NCBI RefSeq assembly: GCF_027942865.1
Contig: NC_134514.1
Location: 1,444,169 to 1,508,168 of the forward strand
Reading direction: 5' to 3'
Length of the DNA stretch: 64,000 bases
Origin: Odontesthes bonariensis
Taxonomy: Eukaryota; Chordata; Actinopteri; Atheriniformes; Atherinopsidae
This document shows positions 20,658 to 31,970 of the stretch, piece after piece. A model generated the notes under the pieces. The model was not told where the DNA came from. It saw only the letters and a program-made list of their open reading frames with translations, and made no database searches. The stretch's first letter is position 1. Each line of letters starts with the position of its first letter. The position numbers were made by a program, and so were the translations under genes.

Positions 20658-20985
20658 AGGAGAATTCCGGCATTTTTACAAACATATCCCATCTGTTGGA
20701 GACCCAGGAAAGTTGGTCAAAGGGAAAACCGCGAGAAATTTTCATGCCCGCTGCGCAAAGTTGTCCGATTGCGCTGATTTCCATGAAAGCGGGCTCTATC
20801 GGGCAATCTTTTAACCTTTCCAGAGGCTCTTAACGTGTATCAAAATACTTTTTACCGAATTGGCCGTGGTGTTAGTAGCAATACAATTCAACCCAGGGGC
20901 TAACCATACCGTTAGCTAGCACAGACATTATACATTTTGAGATTTCAAAAACAGCGCACTTACCTTTCTCAGCTTCCGTGTTCCA
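20658..20985 (+). mobile_element. TTAA-type DNA transposon end, truncated
   Basis: Starts TTAA then AGGAGAATTCCGGC, closely like the terminus of the fold-back element at 49342 (TTAA then AGGGGAACTGCGGT). No matching opposite end was found, so only one terminus of a Kolobok/piggyBac-type element remains, joined to the Helitron-like array. Confidence 0.45.
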
Positions 20986-20989
20986 CAGG

Positions 20990-23900
20990 CGTGCGCACAA
21001 ATTAATCGATCGCCGAAGTCATACTTTATATTTTTGGGAGTCGCTCATTGACTCTGTAGCGCCGGCTTGGCCGTGGCGACGCCTCAAATTTATGACTCGC
21101 CATAAAAACTTAAATCGCTTATAACTCCCACATACATTATCCAATCTGTCCCAAACTTCATACGGTGATTGCTAGACCCAGCCTGAACGCGCACATATAA
21201 GATAGTGATATACACCTACAGCGCCACCTACTGGTGATCGGAAACGTCTTTTTTTTCAACAACTCGCATTTAATCGAACTCCTCCTACAGATTTTATGGT
21301 AACAGCTCCAAACTTGGCCAGATTACTCTTTAGCTATGGGGGAAGAAAAATCTTGAGAAACTTTTCCAAACTCTGAACGGTGTGGGCGTGTTCAGGCGGT
21401 GAAAATCGTGTGATGGCGTTTGTGATTTGAAAGCCTTATCATCATCTCAAAGTCATGAAACTTGGTACACACGTCCGCCTTGTCGACCTCGTACGTATGT
21501 AAAGAGTATTGTGTGTGGGCGGTGCTAAATGGCTCAGTGGCGCCCCCTAGAAATTTTCATAAAACCCCTCTGCATTGGGGTTATTATGTGCTCGTACGTA
21601 CGCAGAGGATATCGTGCGTGTGGGCAGAGCTGCGCGACTACGGCGTCCAGCGCATGCCCAACGTGCGCACATCCCAACGTACGCACACTCGGTCCCGCTC
21701 ACACCTGCTTGCAGCTTTCTAGTTTATTTTTTTTTTCTCCGTTATTCTTATTCTTTGCAAAAGTTACTCGAAAACTCATGAAATTTTGCGAGCGCCACCT
21801 GCCAGTCGACGACATGAACGAATCTAAACTTTATATTTTTGGGAGTCGCTCATTGGCTCTGTAGCGCCCCCTACGATGGTTAAAAATGGTCCCCGCAATG
21901 GGGTTAGTTTCGCGGAGGACGACGAAATTCGGTACACTCATTCATCATGCCCAGACGCACAAAAAAGTCCCAGGCCGCCAATGTGCCACGTCCACAGGAA
22001 GGCGGCCATTTTGGATGGAAAGTGCGTTTTCGTGCCATTTTTGACCGATTCCACGCCTTGCATAAGATCGAACTTGTCCTACAGATTTCATGCTACAGAC
22101 TTCAAACTTGGCCAGGTTACTCTTAAGACATGGAGGGAAAAATTCATTGGCCAACTTTTTCAAAACTTAAAGGGCGTGGCCGTGACGACGCCTCAAAGTT
22201 TGATGACTCGCCATCACTCGCCACAAAAAATTAAGTCGCTTATAACTTCCACATACATAATCCAATCTTTCCCAAAGTTCAAACTGTGATTGCTGGACCC
22301 AGCCTGAACGCGTACATATAAAATAGTGACATCCACCTATAGCGCCACCTGCTGGTGGTTGGAAATGTCTTTTCTTTTTCCACACCTCGCATTTGATCGA
22401 ACTCCTCCTACAGATTTCATGCTAAACGATTCAAACTTGGCCAGGCTGCTCTTAGGACATGGGGGGGAAAAATCATTGGCCAGCTTTTTCAAAACTTAAA
22501 GGGCGTGGCCGTGGCGACGCCTCAAATTTATGACTCGCCATAAAAAATTAAGTCGCTTATAACTCCCACAAACATTATCCAATCTGTCCCAAACTTCATA
22601 CGGTGAATGCTGGACCCAGCCTGAATGTGTACATATAAAAAAGTGATATCCACCTACAGCGCCACCTAATGGTGGTTGGAAACTTCATTTTTTTCCACAC
22701 CTCTTATTTGATCAAACTCCTCCTACAGATTTCATGCTAAAATCTTCAAACTTGGCCAGGTTACTCTTAAGACATGGGGGCAAAACTTCATGGAGAAACT
22801 TTTCCAAACTCTGAACGGTGTGGGCGTGGCCAGAGGTGAAAATCGTGTGATGGCGTTTGTGATTTGAAAGCCTTATCATCATCGCAAAGTCATGAAACTT
22901 GGTACACACGTCCACCCTGACGACCTCGTACGTATGTAAAGGGTATTGTGTGTGGGCGGAGCAAAATGGCTCAGTGGCGCCCCCTAGAAATTTTCAAAAA
23001 CCCCTATGCATTGGGGTTATTGTGTGCTCGTACGTATGCAATGGGAATCGTGCGTGTGGGCAGAGCTGCGCGACTACGGCGTCCAGCGCATGCCCAACGT
23101 ACGCACATCCCAACGTACGCACACTCGGTCCCGCTCACAGCTGCTTGCAGCTTTCTAGTTATTATTATTTTTCTCCGTTATTCTTATTCTTTGCATAAGG
23201 TATGCGAAAACTCGGGAAATTTTGCGAGCACCACCTGCCAGTCGACGACATGAAAGAATCTAAACTTTATATTTTTGGGAGTCGCTCATTGACTCTGTAG
23301 CGCCCCCTACGATGCTTAAAAATGGTCCCCTTAATAGGATTAGTTTCGCGTAGGACAATGAAATTCGGTACACTCATTCATCATGCCCAGACGCAAAAAA
23401 AGTCACATGCCGCCAATGTGCCACGTCCACAGGAAGGCGGCAATTTTGGATGGAAAGTGCGTTTTCGTGCCATTTTTGACCGATTCCACCCCTTGCTTAA
23501 GATCGAACTTGTCCTACAGATTTAATGCTACAGACTTCAAACTTGGCCAGGTTACTCTTAAGACATGGGGGGAAAATTCATGGAGAAACTTTTTCAAAAC
23601 TTAAAGGGCGTGGCCGTGGCGACGCCTCAAAGTTTGATGATTCGCCATCACTCGCCACAAAAAATGAAGTCGCTTATAACTCCCACATACATTATCCAAT
23701 CTGTCCCAAACTTCTTACGGTGAATGCTGGACCCAGCCTGAACGCGTACATATTATCATAGTGACATCCTCCTATAGCGCCACCTGCTGGTGGTCGGAAA
23801 CGTCTTTTTTTGCCACACCTCACATTTTATAAAACTCCTCCTACAGATTTAATGCTACAAGCTTCAAACTTAGCCGGGTTACTCTTAAGACATTCATGGA

Positions 23901-25348
23901 GAAACTTTTCCAAACTCTGAACAATGTGGGCGTAGCCAGGCGGTGAAAATCGTGTGATGGTGTTTGTGATTTGAAAGCCTTATCATCATCACAACGTCAT
24001 GAAACTTGGCACACACGTCCACCCTGACAACCTCGTACGTATGTGAAGGGTATCATGTGTGGGGGGAGCAAAGTGGCTCAGTGGCGCCCCCTAGGGTACT
24101 TAAAAATGGTCCACACATTGGAGCTAGTTTTGCGTGGCACGACGAAATTCGGTACACTCATTCATCATGCCCAGACGCACCAAAAAGTGTCATGCCATCA
24201 CGGTGCCACGTCCACAGGAAGGCGGCCATTTTGAATGGAAAGAGCGTTTTCGTGCCATTTTTGACCGATTCCACGCCTTGCATAAAATCGAACTCGTCCT
24301 ACAGATTTCATGCTACAGACTTAAAACTTGGCCAGGTTACTCTTGAGACATGGGGGAAAAATTCATGGAGAAACTTTTTCAAACCTCAAAGGGCGTGGCC
24401 GTGGCGACGCCTCAAAGTTATGACTCGCCATGAAGAATTAAGTCGCTTATAACTTCCACACACATTATCCAATCTGTCCCAAACTTCATACGTTTATTGC
24501 TGGACCCAGCCTGAACGCGTAAATATAAAATAGTGATATCAACCTTTAGCGCCACCTACTGTTGGTTGGCAACGTCTTTTTTTTTCCACACCTCGCATTT
24601 CATCGAACTCGTCCTACAGATTTCATGCTACAAGCTTCAAACTTGGCCAGGTTACTCTTAAGACATGGGGGGAATAAATCATGGAGAAACTTTTTCAAAC
24701 CTCAAAGGGCGTGGCCGTGGCGACGCCTCAAATTTATGACTCGCCATAAAAATTAAGTCGCTTATAACTCCCACATACATTATCTAATCTGTCCAAAACT
24801 TCATACACTGATTGCTGGACCCAGACTGAACGTGCACATATAAGATAGTGACATCCACCTACAGCGCCACCTAATGGTGGTGTGCAATGTCTTTGTTTTT
24901 CCACACCTCGCATTTGATTGAACTCCTCCTACAGATTTAATGCTACAAGCTTCAAACTTGGCCAGGTTACTCTTAAGACATGGGGGAATAATAAATTTGA
25001 TAAACTTTTCCGAACTCTGAACGGTGTGGGCGTGGCCAGGCGATCAAAATCGTGTGATGGCGTTTGTGATTTGAAAGCCTTATCATCATCGCAAAGTCAT
25101 GAAACTTGGCACACTCGTCTAGTCTCTCAACCTCGTACGTATGTAAAGGGTATCATGTGTGGGCGATGCGAAATGACTCAGTGGCGCCCCCTAGAAATTT
25201 TCAAAAACCCCTCCGCATTGGGGTTATGATGTGCTCGTACGTACGCAGAGGGTATCGTGCGTGTGGGCAGAGCTGCGCCTCCAGCGTCCAGCGCATGCCC
25301 CAACGTACGCACACTCGGTCCCGCTCACAGCTGCTTGCAGCTTTCTAG
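20990..25348 (+). repeat. Helitron-like tandem array with 3' hairpin/CTAG termini
   Basis: Three copies of a terminus ending GCTGCTTGCAGCTTTCTAG occur at 21722, 23158 and 25348, each followed by TT. The stem AGCTGC/GCAGCT followed by CTAG is the Helitron 3' signature; copy 1 has a shortened stem. Between termini, a module of about 320 bp (markers GGCCAGGTTACTCTTAAGACA and AGCGCCACCT) repeats. AGCGCCACCT occurs near 21220, 22341, 22658, 23776, 24548 and 24863, and a second module carries AAAGTGCGTTTTCGTGCCAT. Distances between termini are 1436 and 2190 bp. All short frames are chance. The last terminus abuts the resumption of L1 at 25349. Confidence 0.6.
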
Positions 25349-26277
25349 TTAATTTTGTGTTTCATCTTTTTGTAGAATTGTACACAGAACCCATCAGCCC
25401 CTGGGCTTTTACCTGACTGGAGTGAGGAGATTGCTTTATCGATTTCTAATTCTGTAATAGATCCTTCCAACAGTTTAGTTCGTTCTTCTGTTAGCTGAAG
25501 CATCTGTCAACCGTCAAAAAAATTACTACTGGTATGTATCTCTGTCTAACTATGAGGTATACAGCTTTTCATAAAATTTCTGAAAGCAGTCATTGATCTT
25601 AGTCTTATTAGTTTGACGGATTTGATCCTCATCAGATATTGCAGAAATAAAAGTTTTTTTTAGGAGAATTTCTTTCAAGATGAGCTAAGAACTTGTTTGG
25701 TTTTTTCCTAATTCAAACAGTCTTTGTCTGGCAAATGGAATTTCAGACTCAACCTTCTTTGTTAGTAAGTTAGTCAGCAGTAGTCTTGCCTCCTTTAATT
25801 CTTTAGGCACCCAATCCGATTTGGATCTTTGAAAATCTTCCTCTAATTTTTTGATTCTCTTTTCAATTTGTGATTGTTCTTGAATGCGCTCTTTTTTCTT
25901 CTTACTACAGTATGATATAATCATGCCTCGCATGTAAGCTTTATAAGCTTCCCACACCAGTCTTGGGTCAGAGTCATTGCAGTCATTTACTTCCAGATAT
26001 GGGTATGTTTGCATTTCCAGGAATTTGATGAAATTATTATCATGAAACGGTGATGCATTAATTTTCCAAGAGAATGATCGCTCTGCTGGCCTAAGAGGCT
26101 GCATTTTCAGAGTGACAGGAGCATGGTCTGAAAGGGGAATAGATCCAATATCAGAGTGTTCTGTTAAATGGGCTAGGTGTTCAGATATAAATATATAGTC
26201 TATTCGTGAGAATGACCAGTGAGGTGGAGAATAAAATGTGTAACTTTTATTATTAGGATTCTTGTGTCTCCACCCAG
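25349..26277 (-). mobile_element. L1 5' piece (endonuclease end and linker)
   Basis: The minus strand reads the end of the endonuclease (FSRIDYIFISEHL, then SDHAPVTLKM near 26105-26215). An open linker frame follows at 25685-26104 (RSFSWKINASPFHDNNF, a Lys/Glu-rich coiled-coil-like helix, then FELGKNQ), then SPGADGF-VQFYKKM entering the reverse transcriptase. About 75 codons are missing at the junction with the fragment at 20479-20653. The element is 5'-truncated within the endonuclease, directly beside the target-site duplication. Confidence 0.85.
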
Positions 26278-26293
26278 CAGCGGTGTGCTTTTT
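26278..26293 (+). repeat. L1 target-site duplication, right copy
   Basis: Same 16 bases as 11581-11596. The flank then continues ATTCCGG, matching the right arm. Confidence 0.9.
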
Positions 26294-27333
26294 ATTCCGG
26301 TCGGACCATCGCTGCTAGACCAGTAGCGCACCGAACTTTAAGGTGGAAACGGGAGAATAATAAGAGTCTGGCAACAGATTAGTATGTTTGTCTAATGCCT
26401 TCAGCATTGGCACCCATAATTATTTACTGAGTCTGGTCCATTTTTTTTTTTTTTTGCACAAGTTTCTTGTGTTAACAATAAACAAGACTTGATTTGAGTT
26501 AAATGTTCAATGATGAAATCACAGGAGAACTTTTGTTTAAGACTTCAATAAAATTTGCAGCCACTTCTGGGGTCAGATCGCGTTTCGTCACCCTGAGGGT
26601 TTTCTCTGGGGGCTACGCCTCCCTCTACACATCTAAACAAGTGTGTTAGGTTAACTGGTGGATTTAAACCTACTGTGTGTGACAGCTGCTTCCACTGTAA
26701 ACATTTCTCTACAAGGACATGAAAGAATGTTTTTACCACTCAGGGTACAGAAGTTTTATTTCACATGTACAGACTAGAAGGTACAGAAATGTCTTTGGGA
26801 CCTTTACTTTGCCTTGATTTCTTCGTGTATTTAATTTGGGCTCTCTTCTTTTACTATGAGCTGAACTTTATTTGCAACAGAACTGCTGAATTGTGGAATT
26901 CCCTGACATAAGGTGCCTTATGATGGCCTTTAGCCTTCAACTGATGCTGCATAATTAAAGTGAATTAAACTGCAGATGGTTAAATACAGTTACAGACACA
27001 TTTTGGTCCCTTCTGAAAATGATTTCCCGTTTCAGCGTTGGACATCCACCTCTGGGTGTCTCACACGTCTCAGTTCAGAGACTTGAAGAAACAACAGTTT
27101 AAGCTCAGAAATACAAATATTTCAAAGCGGATGTGTGAAGTTATTAGACTTTAAAGCAGTGGTAACAGAACAGAAGGAATGACTACTTTCAGTGACACAA
27201 AGAAAATCTCTAGCTCTGTAACAAAAGTATTTACTGTTTCTTCAGACTGTTATTAAAATCAAATAGTTCTGCACTCACATTTAGTTCCATTTAATCTAAT
27301 AATATCTCAGTTCTATCTCATATGACGGTTGGA
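26294..27333. other. Duplication-arm flank of receptor 2, no gene
   Basis: Matches 41240-42600 of the right arm in reverse. No coding feature is supported. It contains the segment GGGGGCTACGCCTCC near 26610, which recurs near 42170 and 46088. Relative to the right arm it lacks about 125 bp (right-arm 42309-42435) and the LINE tail at 41260-41473. Confidence 0.6.
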
Positions 27334-28290
27334 TTAGAGGTAGATCTTCCTCCCAAAAAGCAGATCTTTACATGCGTTTCTTATTTTGGACATTTTTAGT
27401 CCATAAAGCACAGGATTGATAAGCGGCTGACATGTGAGCCAGTACAAGGACAAAAAGATGCGCAGCATGTTCGGTAACCTGCTCAAGTTAAACCTACTCT
27501 GCACAATTTCAAAAAAGGCCCCAAAGGAGAAGTTGAGCAGAGAAGCCAGGTGTGGTGTGCAGGTACTGAAAACCTTCTGTCGGGTTTGTTTGGACCCAGA
27601 AAAACACACTTTCAGGATTCTAATATAAGTGTAAATGATTAGAACAATCATACCCAAGAGGACTGTGAACATGTGAACAAGTCCACAGATGTTATTGACT
27701 GTGGTGTCAGAGCAGGCCAGTTTTACGATAAAGTAGTTATCACAGTACACTTTGTTGATGAGGTTCCCACACAGCTGTAAAGGGACAGTTAGTACAACCA
27801 CAAGGAAGACATTAGAAAGGAAAGGGTAGACCCATAAAACAGCAGTGAGCACAGCAATCTTATTAAATGTCATGCGTGTGTTGTACTGCAGAGGATAACA
27901 GATAGCAAGATATCTGTCATAAGACATGATGGCCAGGGTGAAAAACTCTACAGCTCCGTACGAGTACAAACAGAAAACCTGCAGGAAACAGAGAGGAGCA
28001 GAAACAGTGTGAACGTCAGAGAGGATCTGAATCAGCAGGAATGGAAACAACCCTGAACTACCATACAGCTCATTTACAAACAGGCTGCACAGAAACATGT
28101 ACATGGGTTCATGTAAGCTCCTGTTCACACTGATAACCACGATGAGCAGAACATTAGAGCTGATAATCAGGATATAAAGAGTCAGCACAACTAGAAAGCA
28201 TAAATGCTTCAAACGCCCAGTGTCAAAGTAAGCAGTGAGGGTGAAATATGAAACCTGTGTGGAGTTTACCATGATCACCTTTCCAGTCAT
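27334..28290 (-). CDS. Olfactory receptor 2, left-arm copy
   Basis: Intact single exon, 318 codons, start MTGKVIM. It is a seven-transmembrane odorant receptor with an N-glycosylation site at 9-11 and DRY at 125-127 within IMSYDRYLAICYPLQY. Cysteines at 101, 174, 183 and 193 would form the usual loop disulfides. KQTRQKVFSTC is at 234-244, NPVLYGLKM at 292-300, and a basic tail ends FGRKIYL. It is the reverse-oriented twin of the receptor at 40276-41232: I count 14 amino-acid differences in 318 (about 96% identity), nine of them between residues 138 and 190. No stop or frameshift was seen, so it is likely functional. The start was chosen by match to the twin and because upstream sequence loses frame. 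Confidence 0.95.
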   Translation of the reverse strand: MTGKVIMVNSTQVSYFTLTAYFDTGRLKHLCFLVVLTLYILIISSNVLLIVVISVNRSLHEPMYMFLCSLFVNELYGSSGLFPFLLIQILSDVHTVSAPLCFLQVFCLYSYGAVEFFTLAIMSYDRYLAICYPLQYNTRMTFNKIAVLTAVLWVYPFLSNVFLVVVLTVPLQLCGNLINKVYCDNYFIVKLACSDTTVNNICGLVHMFTVLLGMIVLIIYTYIRILKVCFSGSKQTRQKVFSTCTPHLASLLNFSFGAFFEIVQSRFNLSRLPNMLRIFLSLYWLTCQPLINPVLYGLKMSKIRNACKDLLFGRKIYL

Positions 28291-28524
28291 TACCGCTGTT
28301 CAGAAAGAGGATACACTGTGATTACTCTCCAACAGTTTGTCAAAGCTCAAAACCACAAACTCTCCACATGTTCAACTCACTGTCAGATGATTCAACATCA
28401 GTGTGATGCAGGCTGTGAGGGTGGTTGAGCTGCTCATACCTCTTTAACCTTTTCAGGTGAGGGGTGGGGTGGAGCCCAGGTTTTCATTTCCGGTCTGATT
28501 GGAGACAGAACGTATAACTTCTTA

Positions 28525-29364
28525 AAGTTACACCGTGTAACAATGGCTCCTCTTGACAAGCTTCTGCACTTTATACAGACTTAACTTTACTGTTGCATTT
28601 CTGGCAAAGTGCAAGTTCTGTTTAATTTGTCTCAGTTTAAAAAAAGAAGTTGTTTGAAATGAAAGCTGTTTTTTATTGTTTGGAACAGAAGAAATCAATG
28701 TTAACGAGTTTGATGTTGCTTAAATAAAGTTAAACCTATTCTATTTTGTCACCATTTTCTTGAGATAGGTTATGAAAATATTTCTTCCTGCCAAGTTGGG
28801 ATTGATATAAAAGTCTGAGAAGCACTGCTTTAATATGCAGTTACCTGGTGGAGGCAAGAAAGAAACAGCTGTGGCAGCTGCTATCATGATGCAGTGCATT
28901 ATGGGCCAGGAACCCAATACTGAGGCCACAAACCTGCTGCTCTTCAAACTGTCCTAACTGCTCATGTTGGAACAGGTTCAGTCTGAAAGAGAAATTATCA
29001 TAGACTGGAGATTAACTCTAGCTCATGGTGATCCTCAAAGCTGTAATAAGGATAACAGAACTCCTTCTTTTTGGATCTTCTTCAGTTCCAAACCAGTTGG
29101 TGAGAGTATCTACCTATAAGTAATAGGGGGGTCGTTTACATTTGGCAAGTTGTTAAGGTCACATATGTCACTGAGTCACCTCACCAATGTGTGGGTTATT
29201 TAGTCATTCTCACCTGTGACTTGTTTAACTGCCTGGTCAACATGTTTTGATCACATGATCCAAGGTGCGGATGGTTAGAGACAGTGGTGCATTATGGGTG
29301 CTGGAAAGGTGATACCTGAGACCACCGTATTTGTTCAGAGATGGTTTATCCAGTTTAACATATA
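28525..29364. other. Spacer sequence, no gene recognised
   Basis: Lies between the inner edge of the left arm and the Helitron-like repeat. Only short chance frames. No repeat family recognised. Confidence 0.5.
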
Positions 29365-30590
29365 CTAGAAAATTTCTGAAGAAATTTTGATGGGTGCCAA
29401 TCTACTGCCCACCCTATCAACAAACCCTTTAGTTCAGTTGAAGCTGAGAGTCTCCTGTCACATATAAACTTTGAATGAGGTCTCTGTGATGTCGTATGGC
29501 TGAGTTATGAGACCTCCAAAATAGGGCAGATTTTGGCATTTTTGGCTCGTTAAGTGCTTTTCATTCGAATTTCCCATTAAATTTTGGGCTTCTGCGAGAA
29601 CCAAAATTCCTAAGACAGGTCTGATGAAGACAGTTATGTCATTTTTAAAATACAGCTTTTATGGCATTTTCAAAATGGCCTCGGTAAGTGCTTTTCAATG
29701 CATTTTTCCATTGCATTGTGGGTATTTTAAAGCTTCCCCTCACTATCAGTTTAAAGGAGAAAAGCAGATCAGATTTATAACATGAAGCTGTTATAACAGG
29801 GCATCCATCTTGGCTCTGCCCTCATAAGCAGTCTCAGAACAGAGATGGCTAACAAGGCATTGCCTCGGTAACAGGAGCAGGTGCGGCTCGTCTGTGTTAG
29901 ACAGGGAGCAAACTGTCATATGTGCACACACTATGGCTTCTTCAAATTGCACTATAATTTTGACTGCACTCGACTGTCTCGTACAAACGGTAGTTGTTCG
30001 AAAAGTAAAAGTCGTATCCGAATAATTCTTGAAACATCAGCACCCCAAGAGACTGCAGAAGCCAGCAGTGTAATTTTCATTCAGCTACTATGTGTGGCTC
30101 ATTTTTTATGGCAGTTCAAAATCATTTTTCACCTAAATTTTATGATTGTAGGCGTTTATAATGGACGAAATGTCAGCTGGAGGGCCGACTCTGCGCTTAG
30201 AGGCGAGTTGTGAGACATATGTTTGGCAGAGCTCAATGAGTGTGACTTTGTGTGAAAGGGGATAAAAATGCCTACGTTTTGAAGTAAAATTTGTCCAGAT
30301 TTGGCAGATATTATTGACATGAAAGACGTGTTCGAGGAATTGGTGCAGTATCAAATTTAGAGTGAGAAACAGAGTGAAAGAGACACCTCGGTCGAGATGT
30401 AGTCTTCCTGAACTGTAAACTGCCGTTGTGTCAAAGCTGTATAATGTATCAACAAACCCTTTGGTTCAGTTATAGCCGAGAGTCTCCTGTCACATATAAA
30501 CTTTGAATGAGGTCTGAGTCATGCTTTATGGCTGAGTTATAAGGCCTCTAAAATAGGGAATTTTGGCGCTAGTTGAGCGCCAAAATTAAA
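29365..30590 (-). mobile_element. Helitron-like dispersed repeat, spacer copy
   Basis: CTAG at 29365-29368 with the adjacent AAAATTTC/GAAATTTT hairpin is the minus-strand 3' terminus, followed by T as Helitrons require. The body matches 8461-11480 and 42740-44570 but in a shorter version. The far end is the perfect hairpin TTTTGGCGCT-AGTTG-AGCGCCAAAA at about 30563-30587, directly before the Rex3 LINE. No protein-coding capacity. Confidence 0.5.
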
Positions 30591-30805
30591 GGGTTAATTT
30601 GACCCGAGGGTCGGGTCGCGGGGGCAGCAGCTTGAGCAGAGAAACCCAGACATCCCTGCCCCTGCCACGTCCTCCAGCTGTTGTGGGGGGACCCCGAGGC
30701 GTTCCCAGGCCAGCCGAGAGACATAGTCTTTCCAACGTGTCCTGGGTCTTCCCCGGGGCCTCCTCCCAGTGGGACGGGCCCGGAACACCTCACCGGGGAG
30801 GCGTC

Positions 30806-31014
30806 CAGGAGGCATCCTAACCAGATGCCCCAGGAGGCATCCTAACCAGATGCCCCAGGAGGCATCCTAACCAGATGCCCCAGGAGGCATCCTAACCTGA
30901 TGCCCCAGGAGGCATCCTAACCTGATGCCCCAGGAGGCATCCTAACCTGATGCCCCAGGAGGCATCCTAACCTGATGCCCCAGGAGGCATCCTAACCAGA
31001 TGCCCCAGGAGGCA
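30806..31014 (-). repeat. 25-bp minisatellite within Rex3 coding region
   Basis: Units starting CAGGAGGCATCCTAACC recur every 25 bp from 30806 to 31006, about nine starts. The unit corresponds to Rex3 codons for HLVRMPPG and is not a multiple of three. The BEL/Pao element inserted in the last unit. Confidence 0.9.
31010..31014 (+). repeat. BEL/Pao target-site duplication, left
   Basis: AGGCA directly precedes the 5' LTR. The same five bases follow the 3' LTR at 39158-39162. Five bp is the usual duplication size for BEL/Pao. Confidence 0.9.
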
Positions 31015-31450
31015 TGTTGGAGCCATTTTGCCTATTTTGTGTTTGATAAACTTTTTGACTTATTATTTGTATATTGTGGTTATGGAATGATGGTATTTAT
31101 GTTTATAAAGTTTGATCTGGTAATTATGGATTATTTATTTTGTTGTTGGACTGTCTTGCTTGGTCCGCTCTGTTTGGCCTACTGTGTGACGTGTCTAATT
31201 GGATTTGGAATGACGTTTCATAAAAAACGCCTCGCTCAGGTGGCCAGCTGGGAGCGGAAGAGGCAAACAGTCTTTTAACCGTGTTTGTGGAAACCTCCGA
31301 AATAGAGCCCTTTTTGTTTGTATACTTTGAGTTAATGAAACCTTTTGTTTGGTTTGAATGTGAACAAATAAATAGACTTTATTTTTCTACAACGCGCGTT
31401 GGACGAAGTTTTATCCACTCAGAAGAGGCAGCTGCGAAGCTGCCCCTACA
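31015..31450 (+). repeat. BEL/Pao 5' LTR
   Basis: 436 bp starting TGTTGGAGCC and ending CCCCTACA (TG...CA). It contains AATAAATAGAC near 31366, a likely polyadenylation signal, and would hold the promoter. The chance frame inside it is repeated in the 3' LTR. Confidence 0.95.
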
Positions 31451-31970
31451 TAAGTTAAAAGACTGCTTCAAATTTCGGATGTGGATGGACAAAGATTCGC
31501 TTCTTATTTGGATTACTGGAAGACTTTCTGTGGATTATCCTACATCGTCTCAGGGTCGTGAGTAACTTGGAATATTATTTGATCGACAGACCAGGTGAGC
31601 TCAGTCACTTTTTTACGAGAGACTTTGTTTGGAGCTGTTTGGAAGGACAATAGGCGAGGCCTGCATTGGTGCCACGGATCGCACTTCTGTTCAAGATTTG
31701 AAACGTGGATTACTGAGACCGTGATTTGTTTTCTTCGCCTTGAACACTTTTTTTCGTTTGGTAAAATTATGGACAGTATAATGAACTGCTTTTTGTGACA
31801 GTCTGACGCTTTGTGGAAATATTAAAATCGAAATATCCCAGCTCGGGTTACTGTTTTGACGCATGCTGAGGAGCTTTGAATGCGCGTGTAATACTTGAAC
31901 CTTTAAATTTCGACGTGCTTGGACTGTGTAAAAAGACGCACTTGATTTGATAGAGGCCTACGCTGTTGAT

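Larger units (their letters stand above)
7700..28524. repeat. Inverted duplication, left arm (interrupted)
   Basis: Once later insertions are removed (L2 at 8712-9898, L1 nest at 11597-26277), this is homologous in reverse orientation to 40041-45372. Anchors are the R2/R4-like LINE tail (7735-8440 against 44640-45345), the terminal hairpin with CTAG (8461 against 44570), the TTAGAGTCTAATGAGAGCC region (11520 against 42690), the receptor genes (27334-28290 against 40276-41232) and the inner edge at TATAACTTCTTA (28524 against 40041). Arm length without insertions is roughly 5 kb. Arms differ by small indels and by insertions private to one side. Confidence 0.85.
30597..31014 (-). mobile_element. 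Rex3 (RTE-clade) LINE, 3' coding end
   Basis: On the minus strand: GRRPRGRPRTRWKDYVSRLA and then LAWERLGVPP, the conserved C-terminus of Rex3-type reverse transcriptases, with the ORF end near 30600. The part upstream in the element is at 39158-40040, displaced by the BEL/Pao insertion. It contains the 25-bp minisatellite described separately. Confidence 0.85.

Noticed and set aside
20658-25347. One complete TTAA transposon spanning 20658-25347
   Set aside because: TTAA occurs at both sides, but the right end is a Helitron-type hairpin with CTAG, not the inverted match of the left end.
31947-31970. Start of BEL/Pao gag at 31947
   Set aside because: The codon there is TTG. The first ATG is at 31971 and is the more likely start.
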